45,698 nt of DNA, from assembly GCF_017590215.1 (NCBI RefSeq), contig NZ_JAFFPK010000045.1:1-45698 (forward strand), read 5' to 3'. The notes under the pieces are model-generated. The model did not search any database. It saw only the letters and a program-made list of their open reading frames with translations, and had not been told where the DNA came from. Position numbers and translations under genes: made by a program. Below, in pieces: positions 1-9,648 of the stretch (position 1 is the stretch's first letter; every line of letters begins with the position of its first letter). Source of the stretch: Clostridium sp. CCUG 7971 (GTDB lineage: Bacteria > Bacillota > Clostridia > Peptostreptococcales > Peptostreptococcaceae).

Positions 1-33
1 ATGAATTATATTTAAGATAATCGGGGGATGACT

Positions 34-1068
34 ATGAAAAAAGATAAAAATGATTTGAATGAAGTTTGGTATAACAAGATATTTTGTGATTACATTTCAA
101 GGCAATATACTTCTTTGAATAGTATTAATAACCATAAAAGAAGAGAAGAAAAATTAGATGTATCAGGTAGTTGGTCAACAAATTGGGGAGCTTTGAAGTT
201 ATTTCAAGAAGGCAATGTGGTTACTGGAAGCTATGAGTGGGATAATGGAAAAATAGAAGGAACAATAGATGGATATAATTTTAAAGGATTTTGGTCAGAG
301 CCACCAACTTATGAATGTCCAGATCTTAAAGGTGAATTAAATTTAAAAATTTCTATTACAGGCAAAAGTTTTGATGGAACCTGGTCATATTGTGATCTAA
401 CGAAAGGAGGAGTATGGGTAGGCGCAAAAACTGCTAAACCAGAATCAACAAGTGTAGATGGTTCATGGTCGGTTAATAATGGTATATTACTTTTAGAAGA
501 AGGTAATGGAAAAGTTGATGGAACTTATATAGAAGGATTAAGTGAAAACCCTATTAGATTATATGGAGATATTGTAAAAGATGATAACTTAAATAAGTTT
601 ATAGTGGATGGTGAATGGAATAAAGGATCTACTTATGAATGTCCAAATGATAAAGGAAAGATACGTATAGAATTTGATATACCAATAAATAATGCAAAAA
701 TATATTTTCTAGATTGTGATGGAAACGTAGATAGAACTAAAATATATGAAGGCATAAGAATTGTTGGTCCAGAGCCGTTAAATATATCCGGTGATTGGAA
801 TGCAAATATTGGAAATATAAGATTTGTTCAAAATGGAGGAGTAGCATTAGGCTCGTACAAGCTAGGAAAGGCTAGTATGGAAGGAAGAATAATAGGTAAT
901 GTTTTCATAGGGAAATGGTATGAAGCTGGTAGTTATTCTTGCCCATATGATAGTGGAAATGTACAATTAATATTTTCAACTAATGCAAGAGTTTTTGAAG
1001 GATATTGGTCATACTGCAATGAAAATTTCAACTATACAAATGTATGGAAAGGTGTAAAGACTAGTTAA
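34..1068 (+). CDS. Unrecognised protein with three tandem ~95-residue repeats
   Basis: I do not recognise this 344-residue protein. It has three tandem repeats at about residues 43-132, 141-243 and 251-344. Each opens with a [V/I]xG[S/D]W motif and holds a central Y-x-C-P-x-x-x-G motif (Cys94, Cys202, Cys302); repeats 1 and 3 also share a G-x-W-S-Y-C motif (Cys120, Cys328). The first ~40 residues are charged, and no signal peptide or membrane segment is visible, so it is probably cytoplasmic. The alternating short aromatic/glycine strands suggest a beta-rich fold (inference). I chose the ATG at 34 over the ATG at 28, because the GGGGG at 23-27 touches the earlier codon and is better spaced for the later one. 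It is convergent with rqcH and separated from it by a terminator. Confidence 0.75.
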   Translation: MKKDKNDLNEVWYNKIFCDYISRQYTSLNSINNHKRREEKLDVSGSWSTNWGALKLFQEGNVVTGSYEWDNGKIEGTIDGYNFKGFWSEPPTYECPDLKGELNLKISITGKSFDGTWSYCDLTKGGVWVGAKTAKPESTSVDGSWSVNNGILLLEEGNGKVDGTYIEGLSENPIRLYGDIVKDDNLNKFIVDGEWNKGSTYECPNDKGKIRIEFDIPINNAKIYFLDCDGNVDRTKIYEGIRIVGPEPLNISGDWNANIGNIRFVQNGGVALGSYKLGKASMEGRIIGNVFIGKWYEAGSYSCPYDSGNVQLIFSTNARVFEGYWSYCNENFNYTNVWKGVKTS

Positions 1069-1100
1069 TTATTAATGATAAAAAACTATAAAAGAATAAA

Positions 1101-1140
1101 AAATAGCAGCTTGAAAATTAATTTCAAGCTGCTATTTTTT
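1101..1140. terminator. Bidirectional terminator between repeat protein and rqcH
   Basis: A perfect 13-bp stem pairs 1104-1116 with 1122-1134 around a 5-base loop. It has A-runs on the left and T-runs on the right, so it can stop transcription from both convergent genes. Confidence 0.85.
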
Positions 1141-2926
1141 ATTCTTTTATTTTTAATTTTGCAACTAATTCTTCTGTTGGTGTAACATATACAGTAGAAT
1201 TAGTTTCATAAATTACCATACCAGGTTTTGCTCCATTAGGTTTTTTGATATTTTTCTTTTTAGTATAATCAACAGGAACTTGTGATGACATTTTAGATTT
1301 ACTAAAATATGCTGCAAGCATAGCTCCTTCAAATATAGCTTCATCACTAACTTCTTTACCTTCAGTTTTTATAATAACGTGAGATCCAGGTATATTTTTA
1401 GTATGCATCCAGATATCATTATTGTCTGCAATCTTTAAAGTAAGGTGGTCATTTTGCTTATTATTTTTACCAACTAGAATTTTAAATCCATCAGAACTTA
1501 TAAATTCATGAGGTTTTGTAGTAAGCTTAGTTTCTTTATTAGTGTTTACTTTTTTATTATTTTTACCTTTAATTTTTAGATATCCAACCCTAGAAAGTTC
1601 TTCTCTTATATCTAAAAGCTCGGCTAAATTTTCACAGTTTTCTATACTTAAAATAATATTTTCTAAATAATTAATCTCATCAAGGCTTATTTCTATTTGA
1701 TGAGCAAGCTCTTTTTTTGCAGTTTTCATTTTATTATATTTTTTAAAATACTTTTGAGCATTTTCAGAAGGAGTAAGATTTTTATTTAAGGATATAGTTA
1801 TATCTTTATACTCAGGGTCGTAGAAGTTAGAAACTTCAACATTTTTCATTCCTTTTTCTATCATATAAATATAAGATGTTATTAACTCACCTTTAACTTT
1901 GAAAATATCTGCATTTTCAGATTCTATTAACTCTTCTTCTTGTTTGTGTAACTTATTGTAAAGTCTATCAAGCTTTATAGATATACTTTTTCTTAAATCA
2001 GAAGAACGTTGATGTATTCTATCTTTTATATCTTTAGTTCTATAATAATCCTCTAGTATTTTAGACATACTTTCATCATTTATAAATGATAATTCTTTAA
2101 ATAAAGTTAAATCAATACAGCTAAAATCTATAACTTTATCTATATCTTCATTAATAACAATACATGGATTATATTTATTATTATTTATATTATTGAATAA
2201 ATTTGAAAACTCACCGTAAAGAGAATCAAATTGACTATCATTACAATCTGTAGTATTAAGTTTTTCATCTATATTAGCCCTAAAACAAATTTCCTTAGCA
2301 ACAATAGGACTTATACCTAAGAATTTAGAGTATACGGACTTAAAGATGGCTCCTTCAAAGCTCTTTAAAGTTGTTACAAAACTCTCCTTAGGTATATTAT
2401 CAAGTGGATTAAGTTTATCCTGAGAAGGAGGTAAAACATAAGTTACACCGGGTAATAATTGACGAACTCTACTTACGCTAAAAGGAATTCTTTTAGCAGA
2501 GTCTATAACCTTATTATCTAATGCATGAGTAAGTATTATATTACTGTGTCTTCCCATTATTTCTATATATATATCCTTAGTAGTTTTTTCTTTTAGTTCA
2601 TCAAAAGATTCAACGCTAATTTTTATGATTCTTTCGAATCCAATTTGAGATACTCCGACGACGATTCCGTTTTGAATATATTTTCTAAATAACATACAAA
2701 ACATTGGTGCGCTTATTGGATTTTCCTTTTTATAATTTTCTGCAAGATATACCCGAGGATTAGAAGCACTAGCGCTTAATATTAATTTGAAATTTTCTTT
2801 ATTGTTTCTTATATGTAAAACTAATTCATCATTTTCTGGTTGATGAACTTTATCTACTTTACCACCTAAAATTTTTGATGATAACTCATCTACTATAGAA
2901 TGTATAACTAAACCATCTAAAGCCAT
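1139..2926 (-). CDS. rqcH: RqcH, NFACT-family ribosome quality control factor
   Basis: This 595-residue protein has the NFACT layout: an N-terminal NFACT-N domain (about 1-170, with the SAPMFCMLFRK and MGRHSN motifs at 73-82 and 124-129), a long helical coiled-coil middle (about 300-430) and a C-terminal NFACT-R domain (about 470-570, with the IWMHTKNIPGSHVIIK stretch). Family members bind stalled 50S subunits carrying peptidyl-tRNA and add alanine tails that mark the chain for degradation; older annotations call them fibronectin-binding proteins. The Asp-Arg pair usually cited in NFACT-N appears here as Glu98-Arg99. The start is supported by AGGAGTG a few bases upstream on the minus strand. 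Its stop codon sits at the foot of the shared terminator. Confidence 0.93.
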   Translation of the reverse strand: MALDGLVIHSIVDELSSKILGGKVDKVHQPENDELVLHIRNNKENFKLILSASASNPRVYLAENYKKENPISAPMFCMLFRKYIQNGIVVGVSQIGFERIIKISVESFDELKEKTTKDIYIEIMGRHSNIILTHALDNKVIDSAKRIPFSVSRVRQLLPGVTYVLPPSQDKLNPLDNIPKESFVTTLKSFEGAIFKSVYSKFLGISPIVAKEICFRANIDEKLNTTDCNDSQFDSLYGEFSNLFNNINNNKYNPCIVINEDIDKVIDFSCIDLTLFKELSFINDESMSKILEDYYRTKDIKDRIHQRSSDLRKSISIKLDRLYNKLHKQEEELIESENADIFKVKGELITSYIYMIEKGMKNVEVSNFYDPEYKDITISLNKNLTPSENAQKYFKKYNKMKTAKKELAHQIEISLDEINYLENIILSIENCENLAELLDIREELSRVGYLKIKGKNNKKVNTNKETKLTTKPHEFISSDGFKILVGKNNKQNDHLTLKIADNNDIWMHTKNIPGSHVIIKTEGKEVSDEAIFEGAMLAAYFSKSKMSSQVPVDYTKKKNIKKPNGAKPGMVIYETNSTVYVTPTEELVAKLKIKE

Positions 2927-3123
2927 GATATCACTCCTTTCATAAACGTAGTACGTTATAAACTAATTATTACATAATATATATATATTGTGAATAGTCA
3001 GCTTTATTTAATCAACTTTTTGGATGAATATTTAATATATTTTTTAACTTAATAAAATTTCCTTTTCTAAGTGAAATATTGTATAATTATAAGTTAGAGA
3101 TTAAAAATAAAAGGGGAGATATT

Positions 3124-3945
3124 ATGAAATTTTGGAAGTTGCATGGAATAGGAAATGATTTTATTGCTATAGACAAAAGATTTGATCAAAAATCATCCTC
3201 AAGCTACTCTAATTTAGCTAGACTTGTATGTCATAGAAGATTTTCAGTTGGAGCAGATGGTTTATTAATTGTTAAAAATTCTAACAGAGCAGATGTAGAA
3301 ATGGTATACTATAACTCAGATGGCTCAAGAGCTGCAATGTGTGGAAATGGACTTAGATGTTTTGTAAAATTTGTTTATGATAATAATATAGTTACTAAAG
3401 AAGAGTTTAGTGTAGAAACATTAGATGGTATTAAAAATATAAAGATTAATACAGAAGATAAAACTATAAAAGTAAATATGGGGAAATATAGTTTTAAATC
3501 TAATGATATTTTATTAGATAACAATAAAGATAAACTTATAAATGAAAAGATTAAAATTTTAGATAAAGAATTCAATATAAACTTTGTACTAATGGGTGTA
3601 CCCCATGTAGTAATATTAGTCGATAAATTAAATAAAGAAGAAGTATTTAAATATGGAAAAGAAATAGAAAATCATAATATATTCCCTAATAAAACAAATG
3701 TAAATTTTGTTAAAATAAACGATTATAAAAATATACATGTCCATACATGGGAACGAGGATGTGGATATACATTTGGATGCGGAACAGGAATGAGTGCATG
3801 TGCAGTAATTTGTAATTATTTAAATAAGGTAGATAAAAGTGTGAATGTCACATCACAAGGTGGATGTGTAAAGATAGATATAGAAGATTTTGTTTATATG
3901 ACAGGACCTGCTGTAAAAATATGTGAAGGAAACTTGGAGGTATAA
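3124..3945 (+). CDS. dapF: Diaminopimelate epimerase
   Basis: DapF interconverts LL- and meso-diaminopimelate, giving the peptidoglycan cross-linking residue and the lysine precursor. The protein has 273 residues, a normal length. Two catalytic cysteines lie in matched motifs: Cys73 in MCGNGLRCF and Cys219 in GYTFGCGTG, and the N-terminal HGIGNDF motif is present. An upstream in-frame ATG at 3079 would add 15 residues, but AGGGGAG at 3113-3119 is placed for 3124 and the family begins at MKFWKLHG. yicC follows one base after the stop, so the two are probably co-transcribed. Confidence 0.95.
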   Translation: MKFWKLHGIGNDFIAIDKRFDQKSSSSYSNLARLVCHRRFSVGADGLLIVKNSNRADVEMVYYNSDGSRAAMCGNGLRCFVKFVYDNNIVTKEEFSVETLDGIKNIKINTEDKTIKVNMGKYSFKSNDILLDNNKDKLINEKIKILDKEFNINFVLMGVPHVVILVDKLNKEEVFKYGKEIENHNIFPNKTNVNFVKINDYKNIHVHTWERGCGYTFGCGTGMSACAVICNYLNKVDKSVNVTSQGGCVKIDIEDFVYMTGPAVKICEGNLEV

Positions 3946-3946
3946 G

Positions 3947-4828
3947 ATGGCTGTAAGTATGACAGGCTTTGGAAGAGGAGAATATAAAGATGATAACTAC
4001 TATTTTTTAGTAGAGTGTAAAACTATAAATCATAAATATGCAGATATAAATATTCGCCTTCCAAGAAAGATATCATTTTTAGAAGATAAGGCAAGAAACT
4101 TAATTAAAGATCACGTTAAAAGAGGGAGAGTGGACTTATACATAAAACTTGACTTCCTAGGTAGTGAAGATGTAAACTTAAAGTTTGATGAGACGCTAGC
4201 TACTCAATATGTAGGTATATTAAAACAAATTAAAGAAAAATTTGATTTAGTAGATGATATAAGTGTTATGAATGTAGCAAAATTTCCTGATGTAGTTAAA
4301 AGTGAAGAAAAAGAAGAAGATGAAGAATTACTATGGTCTATGTTTAAAAAAGCATTAGAAGAAGCTTTAGTAAAATTAAAAGAAATGAGAAGTGAAGAAG
4401 GAAAAAAATTAGCAGAAGATATTGCAATGAGATGTGACCTTCTTAAAAATTATATTGAAGAAATTGAAAAGTACTCATATAATGTTGTTATTGACTATAA
4501 AGAGAAGTTAAATAATAGAATAAGTGAAATCCTGGAAAACCCTAGCATAATAGATGAAAATAGACTAGCTCAAGAGGTTGCAATATACGCAGATAAAAGT
4601 AGTATAACTGAAGAGATAGTTAGATTTAATTCTCATATAGAACAACTTAAAAAGACAGTTGTAAAAAATGAATCAATAGGAAGAAAAATAGACTTTTTAA
4701 TTCAAGAAATGAATAGAGAGACTAACACTATAGGCTCAAAGTCATCAGATTTAAATATAACTAACTTAGTTGTTGAAGTAAAAAGTGAATTAGAAAAAAT
4801 AAGAGAACAAATACAAAATATAGAGTAG
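3947..4828 (+). CDS. yicC: YicC/YloC-family endoribonuclease
   Basis: This 293-residue protein opens with MAVSMTGFGRGEY, the hallmark of the YicC/YloC family, and has the conserved C-terminal block around EIVRFNSHIEQ and GRKIDFLIQEMNRETNTIGSKS. Family members are endoribonucleases acting on small RNA and mRNA. The GGAGG at 3937-3940 lies inside the end of dapF and selects the ATG at 3947. In B. subtilis the next gene is remA; here gmk follows after only 73 bases. Confidence 0.92.
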   Translation: MAVSMTGFGRGEYKDDNYYFLVECKTINHKYADINIRLPRKISFLEDKARNLIKDHVKRGRVDLYIKLDFLGSEDVNLKFDETLATQYVGILKQIKEKFDLVDDISVMNVAKFPDVVKSEEKEEDEELLWSMFKKALEEALVKLKEMRSEEGKKLAEDIAMRCDLLKNYIEEIEKYSYNVVIDYKEKLNNRISEILENPSIIDENRLAQEVAIYADKSSITEEIVRFNSHIEQLKKTVVKNESIGRKIDFLIQEMNRETNTIGSKSSDLNITNLVVEVKSELEKIREQIQNIE

Positions 4829-4901
4829 ATAGAAATAAAAACTATAACATAGATTCTAATAAAAATGAGAAACATTTGTATAATGAGAAAGGAAGATATT
4901 A

Positions 4902-5519
4902 ATGCTTAAGAGAAAAGGGCTATTATTAGTTGTATCAGGGCCATCAGGTGCTGGAAAAGGTACTATATGCAAAGAGTTATTACAAAAAAATGATCAGATA
5001 AAATTATCCGTATCAGCAACAACGAGGAAACCAAGAAATGGAGAAGTTGATGGAGTAAATTATTTCTTTATAGAGAAAGAGAAATTTACAGATATGATAG
5101 GAAAAGGTGAGTTTTTAGAGTATGCTCAAATTTATGATAATTTTTATGGTACTCCAAAAGCAGCTATAATAGAATGCTTAGAAAATGGGCAAGATGTTGT
5201 ATTAGAAATAGAAATGCAAGGAGCTAAGCAAATAAAAGAAGTTTATCCTGAAGGAGTGTTTATATTTGTACTTCCTCCATCTCTTGAAGAACTAAAAAAT
5301 AGAATAGTTGGAAGAGGAACAGAAACAAAAGAAGAAATAGATAAAAGATTCAGCTGTGCATTTGAAGAAATAAATCAAATAGTAAATTATGACTACTTTG
5401 TAGTAAATAAAGATGTAAAACAATCAACAAAAGAAGTAGAAAGCATAATATTAGCTGAAAAGAATAAAGTTACTAGATATAAAAATAATATAATAGAAAA
5501 GTTTAAGGAGGAATTATAA
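4902..5519 (+). CDS. gmk: Guanylate kinase
   Basis: Gmk phosphorylates GMP to GDP in purine salvage and synthesis. The 205-residue protein has the P-loop GPSGAGKGT at 13-21, then the GMP-binding stretch with SATTRKPRNGEVDGVNY and the DVVLEIEMQGAKQIK region that follows it. AAAGGA lies 8 bases before the start. Its stop is one base before rpoZ, an arrangement conserved in Firmicutes. Confidence 0.96.
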   Translation: MLKRKGLLLVVSGPSGAGKGTICKELLQKNDQIKLSVSATTRKPRNGEVDGVNYFFIEKEKFTDMIGKGEFLEYAQIYDNFYGTPKAAIIECLENGQDVVLEIEMQGAKQIKEVYPEGVFIFVLPPSLEELKNRIVGRGTETKEEIDKRFSCAFEEINQIVNYDYFVVNKDVKQSTKEVESIILAEKNKVTRYKNNIIEKFKEEL

Positions 5520-5520
5520 T

Positions 5521-5787
5521 ATGTTAAAACCATCAATCAATGAAGTATTAAACAAAATAGACAATAGATACTACTTAGTAGGAACTGTTGCAAAAAGAGC
5601 TAGAGAAATAATCGACGGTGCAGATATCTATGTTTATAATAGACAAAATGAAACTAAACCAGTTAGCATAGCTACTCAAGAAGTTGCTGAAGGAGAAATA
5701 ACTTATAGATTATTAACTCAAGAAGAAATAGATATAGAAGAAGCTAAAACTCAAGCAGAACAAAGACAAAATATAATAGAGGAGTAA
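5521..5787 (+). CDS. rpoZ: RNA polymerase omega subunit
   Basis: Omega helps assemble and stabilise RNA polymerase by clamping the beta-prime subunit. The 88-residue product has the typical start (MLKPSINEVLNKIDNRYYLV) and the AKRAREI motif of the conserved helix near residues 24-30, followed by an acidic, glutamine-rich tail. The AAGGAGG that drives it lies in the last codons of gmk, and coaBC starts 6 bases after its stop, so gmk-rpoZ-coaBC form a tight operon. Confidence 0.94.
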   Translation: MLKPSINEVLNKIDNRYYLVGTVAKRAREIIDGADIYVYNRQNETKPVSIATQEVAEGEITYRLLTQEEIDIEEAKTQAEQRQNIIEE

Positions 5788-5792
5788 TCCAA

Positions 5793-6992
5793 ATGCTTAA
5801 AAACAAGACTGTTGTAATTGGTGTAAGTGGCGGAATAGCCGTATATAAAGCATTAGATGTTGTAAGTAGACTAAAAAAATTAGGCGCAAATGTACGTGTG
5901 ATAATGACTAAGTCAGCAACTGAATTTGTTACTCCGTTATCATTTCAATCTTTAAGCCAAAATTATGTAGTTTATGACATGTTTGAGGAGCCGAAAACTT
6001 GGGATGTAGAACATATATCACTAGCTAAATCTGCGGATGTGTTTTTAATAGCACCGGCAACGGCTAATGTAATAGGTAAAATGGCAAATGGAATAGCTGA
6101 TGATATGCTTACAACAACAGTTATGGCAACAAAAGGAAAAATATTAATAGCACCAGCTATGAATACTAATATGTATGAAAATCCTATAGTTCAAAGAAAT
6201 ATAAGTATATTAAAAGAACTAGGGTATGAATTCGTCGAACCTGAAAGTGGTAGACTTGCTTGTGGAGATGTTGGTAAAGGAAAATTAGCAACTCCAGAAG
6301 ATATAGTAAATCAAGTTGTCAAATTACTTACAAAAGAAAAAGATTTAAGTGGTAAAAGTATAATAGTTACTGCAGGACCAACAATGGAAAGTATAGATCC
6401 AGTAAGATATATAACAAATAGATCAAGTGGAAAGATGGGATATTCAATAGCAAGTGAAGCTATAAGTAGAGGGGCTGATGTAACTTTAATATCAGGACCT
6501 ACAAATATAAATCCACCACAAAATCTTAAAAAATTAATTAGAATAGAAACAGCTCAAGAAATGTATGATGCAGTTATAAATAATATGGATGATAATCAAG
6601 TAATTATAAAAAGTGCAGCTGTGGCAGATTATAAGCCTAAAAACTATTCTAATAAAAAAATAAAGAAAACTAATGATGACTTATTTATAGAATTAGATAG
6701 AAATAAAGACATTGCTTATGAAATAGGTAAAGTTAAAAATGATAAAGTATTAGTTGGATTTGCAGCAGAAACTAATGACCTTATAGAAAACGCTAAAGGT
6801 AAAATTAAAAAGAAAAACTTTGATTTTATAGTAGCAAATGATTTAACTAAAGAAGGTGCAGGATTTGGAGTTGACACTAACATAGTAAAGATCGTAGATA
6901 AGGATGGAAACATTACTGAATACCCAAAAATGAAAAAAGAAGAAGTAGCTAACGTTATTTTAGATAAAGTTAAATTACTACTTGAAAGATAA
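5793..6992 (+). CDS. coaBC: Bifunctional phosphopantothenoylcysteine decarboxylase / phosphopantothenate-cysteine ligase
   Basis: CoaBC performs two consecutive steps of coenzyme A synthesis: ligation of cysteine to 4'-phosphopantothenate, then FMN-dependent decarboxylation. The N-terminal CoaC half (about 1-180) shows GVSGGIAVYKA, the catalytic His74, PAMN at 121-124 and the active-site Cys157 in SGRLACGD. The CoaB half (about 185-399) carries TAGPTMESIDPVRYITNRSSG and KSAAVADYKPK. At 399 residues it is full length. coaD, the next enzyme of the pathway, lies about 20 kb downstream in this window. Confidence 0.95.
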   Translation: MLKNKTVVIGVSGGIAVYKALDVVSRLKKLGANVRVIMTKSATEFVTPLSFQSLSQNYVVYDMFEEPKTWDVEHISLAKSADVFLIAPATANVIGKMANGIADDMLTTTVMATKGKILIAPAMNTNMYENPIVQRNISILKELGYEFVEPESGRLACGDVGKGKLATPEDIVNQVVKLLTKEKDLSGKSIIVTAGPTMESIDPVRYITNRSSGKMGYSIASEAISRGADVTLISGPTNINPPQNLKKLIRIETAQEMYDAVINNMDDNQVIIKSAAVADYKPKNYSNKKIKKTNDDLFIELDRNKDIAYEIGKVKNDKVLVGFAAETNDLIENAKGKIKKKNFDFIVANDLTKEGAGFGVDTNIVKIVDKDGNITEYPKMKKEEVANVILDKVKLLLER

Positions 6993-7022
6993 GCATCTAT
7001 TTAATAGATGCTTATATTTTTT
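6990..7022 (+). terminator. Terminator after coaBC
   Basis: A 10-bp stem (6990-6999 with 7005-7014) begins at the coaBC stop codon and is followed by a T-rich tract. It closes the dapF/gmk-side transcription unit before priA. Confidence 0.8.
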
Positions 7023-7140
7023 AAGTATAATAAAATTATATTTTATCTGGTTTATGGAAAAAATATAATTTTTAGAAACTAAATTTGAGAAATGAATTTT
7101 AAATTATAAATAACAGTATGATAAAAATCGAGGTTATAAT

Positions 7141-9630
7141 ATGGAAAAATATGCAAAAGTCATAGTTAGAAGTAATACTATACATACAGACAACCTATTT
7201 ACATACCAAGTTCCGGATTTTTTTATAGAAGAATTACATATAGGTCATAGGATCTTAGTTCCATTTGGAAAGGGAAATAAGCCAACGGAAGCCTTTGTAT
7301 TTGAACTTACAGATGATATAGATGAAAAAATAAAAGCTAAAGAAGTTATAGATTTATTAGATGAAAATCCTATATTTAGGGTAGAAGATTTAGAATTAGT
7401 AAATTGGATGAAAAACAGATACTTATGTACATATATAGATTGTATAAACTTAATATATCCAAAGGGGTATAAGCTTAATAACTATAAAGTTGTAAGTTTA
7501 AGTGATAAACTTTTAAGTTTAAGTAACATTCAATTTCAAAAAGTTCTAGAAACATTAAATGAAAATCAAAGTAAAGTAGTAGATGAGATTTTAAGAAGTA
7601 AAGGTAAAGTTAAGGTTGAAAAGTTAAAATATATACAAAATATAAATAGTTTATTAGATAGAATGAGTAAGAAAAATATAGTTAAGTTAAGTTGGGAATA
7701 TAAAAATCATAAAAATGAAAAAAAGATATGCTATATATCATTAGCTATTGAAAGTAATGAAATAGATGAATTTATAAAAACAAATAAAATAAATTTAGGA
7801 AGCAAGCAAAAAGAAATAATAAAATTCTTAAAAAATAATGATAATGTTGAAATAAATGATTTGGTTGAAATCTTAAAAACATCAAAACAAAGTATAAATT
7901 CTTTACATGATAAAAATTTAATTACATTAGAATTAAAAGATTATTATAGAAATCCAGACGAAATATATAAATCGGTAAATAAAGAGATAATACTTAATGA
8001 TGAACAAGCCCATGCAATAAACAAGGTAACATCAGAAATGTTTGATGAAAATAAAAAACCATATATATTAAAAGGTGTTACTGGCAGTGGTAAGACGGAA
8101 GTATATATGGAAATTATAGATTATGCACTAAACCAAGGATTAGATAGTATTGTATTAGTTCCTGAAATAGCACTTACTCCACAAACAATATCTAGATTTA
8201 AAAATAGATTTGGTGATATTGTAGGAGTATTTCATAGTCAGTTATCAGAAGGTCAAAAGCATGATGTATATAAAGCTATAAAATCTGGAAAAGTAAGAAT
8301 TCTAATAGGCGCAAGGTCGGCGTTATTTGCACCATTTAATAGCTTAGGCGTTATTATAATAGATGAGTTTCATGAATCATCATATAAATCAGAAAAGAAC
8401 CCTAAATTTAGTGCAATAGAAGTAGCAAGATATATGGCTATGAAAAATGATGTATCTTTAGTTTTAGGATCAGCGACGCCTTCAGTTGAAGAATATTATA
8501 AAGCAAAAAATGGTGAGTATGAACTTATTGAAATAAAGCAAAGAGCAAATAAAAAGCCTCTTCCTAAAATTGAAGTTGTAGATATGAAGTCTGAGCTAAA
8601 TAACGGAAATAAAAGCATATTTAGTAATAGGCTTCAAGGAGAAATAGAAGAAGCAATTAAAAATAAAAATCAGGTAATACTATTTTTAAATAGAAGAGGA
8701 TATGCAAGTTTTGTATCTTGTAGAAAATGTGGATATGTATTTCAGTGTGAAAACTGTGATATATCTCTTACTTATCACAAAAGAAGCAATAGTGGAAGAT
8801 GTCATTACTGTGGGTACGAAAAAGAAATACCAAAAGAGTGCCCTGAATGTGGTAGTAACTATGTAAAACCTTTTGGTATAGGGACGCAAAAGATTGAAGA
8901 AGAATTAAACAGTATATTTGAAGATATCAAAGTATTAAGAATGGATAAAGATACAACATCAAAAAAAGGTTCTTTAGAAGAAATTTTAAATAAATTTAAA
9001 AATAAGGAAGCTGAAGTATTAATAGGAACACAGATGCTTAGTAAAGGATTAGATTTTGATAATGTTACTTTAGTTGGAATTTTATCTGCTGATATGATTT
9101 TAAATTTCCCTGATTTTAAAAGTTTTGAAACAACATTCCAATTAGTTACTCAAGTTTCAGGACGTGCAGGCAGATCTGACAAAGAAGGAAAGGTAATACT
9201 TCAAACTTATGATACAGACCACTATGCAATAAGACGAGCTATAAACTATGATTATGAAGGATTTTATGAAGATGAAATAAAAATTAGAATGGCTTTTGGG
9301 TATGCACCATTTAATAATATGGTAAGTGTGGTAATAAGTGGAGAAAATGAAAGATTAGTAAAGCAAAACGCTCAAAATATGTATGATTCGATTATTTACT
9401 TACTTAAAAGTAGGGGGATAAATGATTTTGATTTTGTATTAGGTCCAAATCCTTGTTCCATATCTAAAATAAATCAAAATTACAGATGGCAGATATTATT
9501 TAAGGATGATAATATTGAAATTAATTTATTAAAGGGTATAATAAAATATATATGTATAACGAAAAGAGATACAGTATTTAATAAAGAAATTAATGTATCA
9601 ATAGATATTAACCCAAATAGCGTATTATAA
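7141..9630 (+). CDS. priA: Primosomal replication restart helicase PriA
   Basis: PriA is the 3'-5' DNA helicase that recognises stalled or collapsed forks and reloads the replicative helicase. The 829-residue protein has an N-terminal DNA-binding region, Walker A GVTGSGKT at 312-319, a DEFH box at 408-411 where the family usually has DEEH, and four zinc-binding CxxC pairs between about 527 and 570 (the first are Cys527/Cys530 and Cys536/Cys539). Helicase motif VI is visible as QVSGRAGR. The start is supported by GAGG at 7130-7133. The residue after DE in the DEFH box is variable in DEAH/DExH helicases, so the change need not affect activity. Confidence 0.95.
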   Translation: MEKYAKVIVRSNTIHTDNLFTYQVPDFFIEELHIGHRILVPFGKGNKPTEAFVFELTDDIDEKIKAKEVIDLLDENPIFRVEDLELVNWMKNRYLCTYIDCINLIYPKGYKLNNYKVVSLSDKLLSLSNIQFQKVLETLNENQSKVVDEILRSKGKVKVEKLKYIQNINSLLDRMSKKNIVKLSWEYKNHKNEKKICYISLAIESNEIDEFIKTNKINLGSKQKEIIKFLKNNDNVEINDLVEILKTSKQSINSLHDKNLITLELKDYYRNPDEIYKSVNKEIILNDEQAHAINKVTSEMFDENKKPYILKGVTGSGKTEVYMEIIDYALNQGLDSIVLVPEIALTPQTISRFKNRFGDIVGVFHSQLSEGQKHDVYKAIKSGKVRILIGARSALFAPFNSLGVIIIDEFHESSYKSEKNPKFSAIEVARYMAMKNDVSLVLGSATPSVEEYYKAKNGEYELIEIKQRANKKPLPKIEVVDMKSELNNGNKSIFSNRLQGEIEEAIKNKNQVILFLNRRGYASFVSCRKCGYVFQCENCDISLTYHKRSNSGRCHYCGYEKEIPKECPECGSNYVKPFGIGTQKIEEELNSIFEDIKVLRMDKDTTSKKGSLEEILNKFKNKEAEVLIGTQMLSKGLDFDNVTLVGILSADMILNFPDFKSFETTFQLVTQVSGRAGRSDKEGKVILQTYDTDHYAIRRAINYDYEGFYEDEIKIRMAFGYAPFNNMVSVVISGENERLVKQNAQNMYDSIIYLLKSRGINDFDFVLGPNPCSISKINQNYRWQILFKDDNIEINLLKGIIKYICITKRDTVFNKEINVSIDINPNSVL

Positions 9631-9648
9631 ACTTAGGAGGAAAGAAAA

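Noticed and set aside
3059-3087. Possible dapF promoter with TATAAT at 3082-3087
   Set aside because: The -10 is perfect, but there is no credible -35 and such hexamers are common in this AT-rich DNA.
3079-3123. Upstream extension of dapF by 15 residues
   Set aside because: The good ribosome site is between this ATG and the family start, and the extension is not conserved in DapF.
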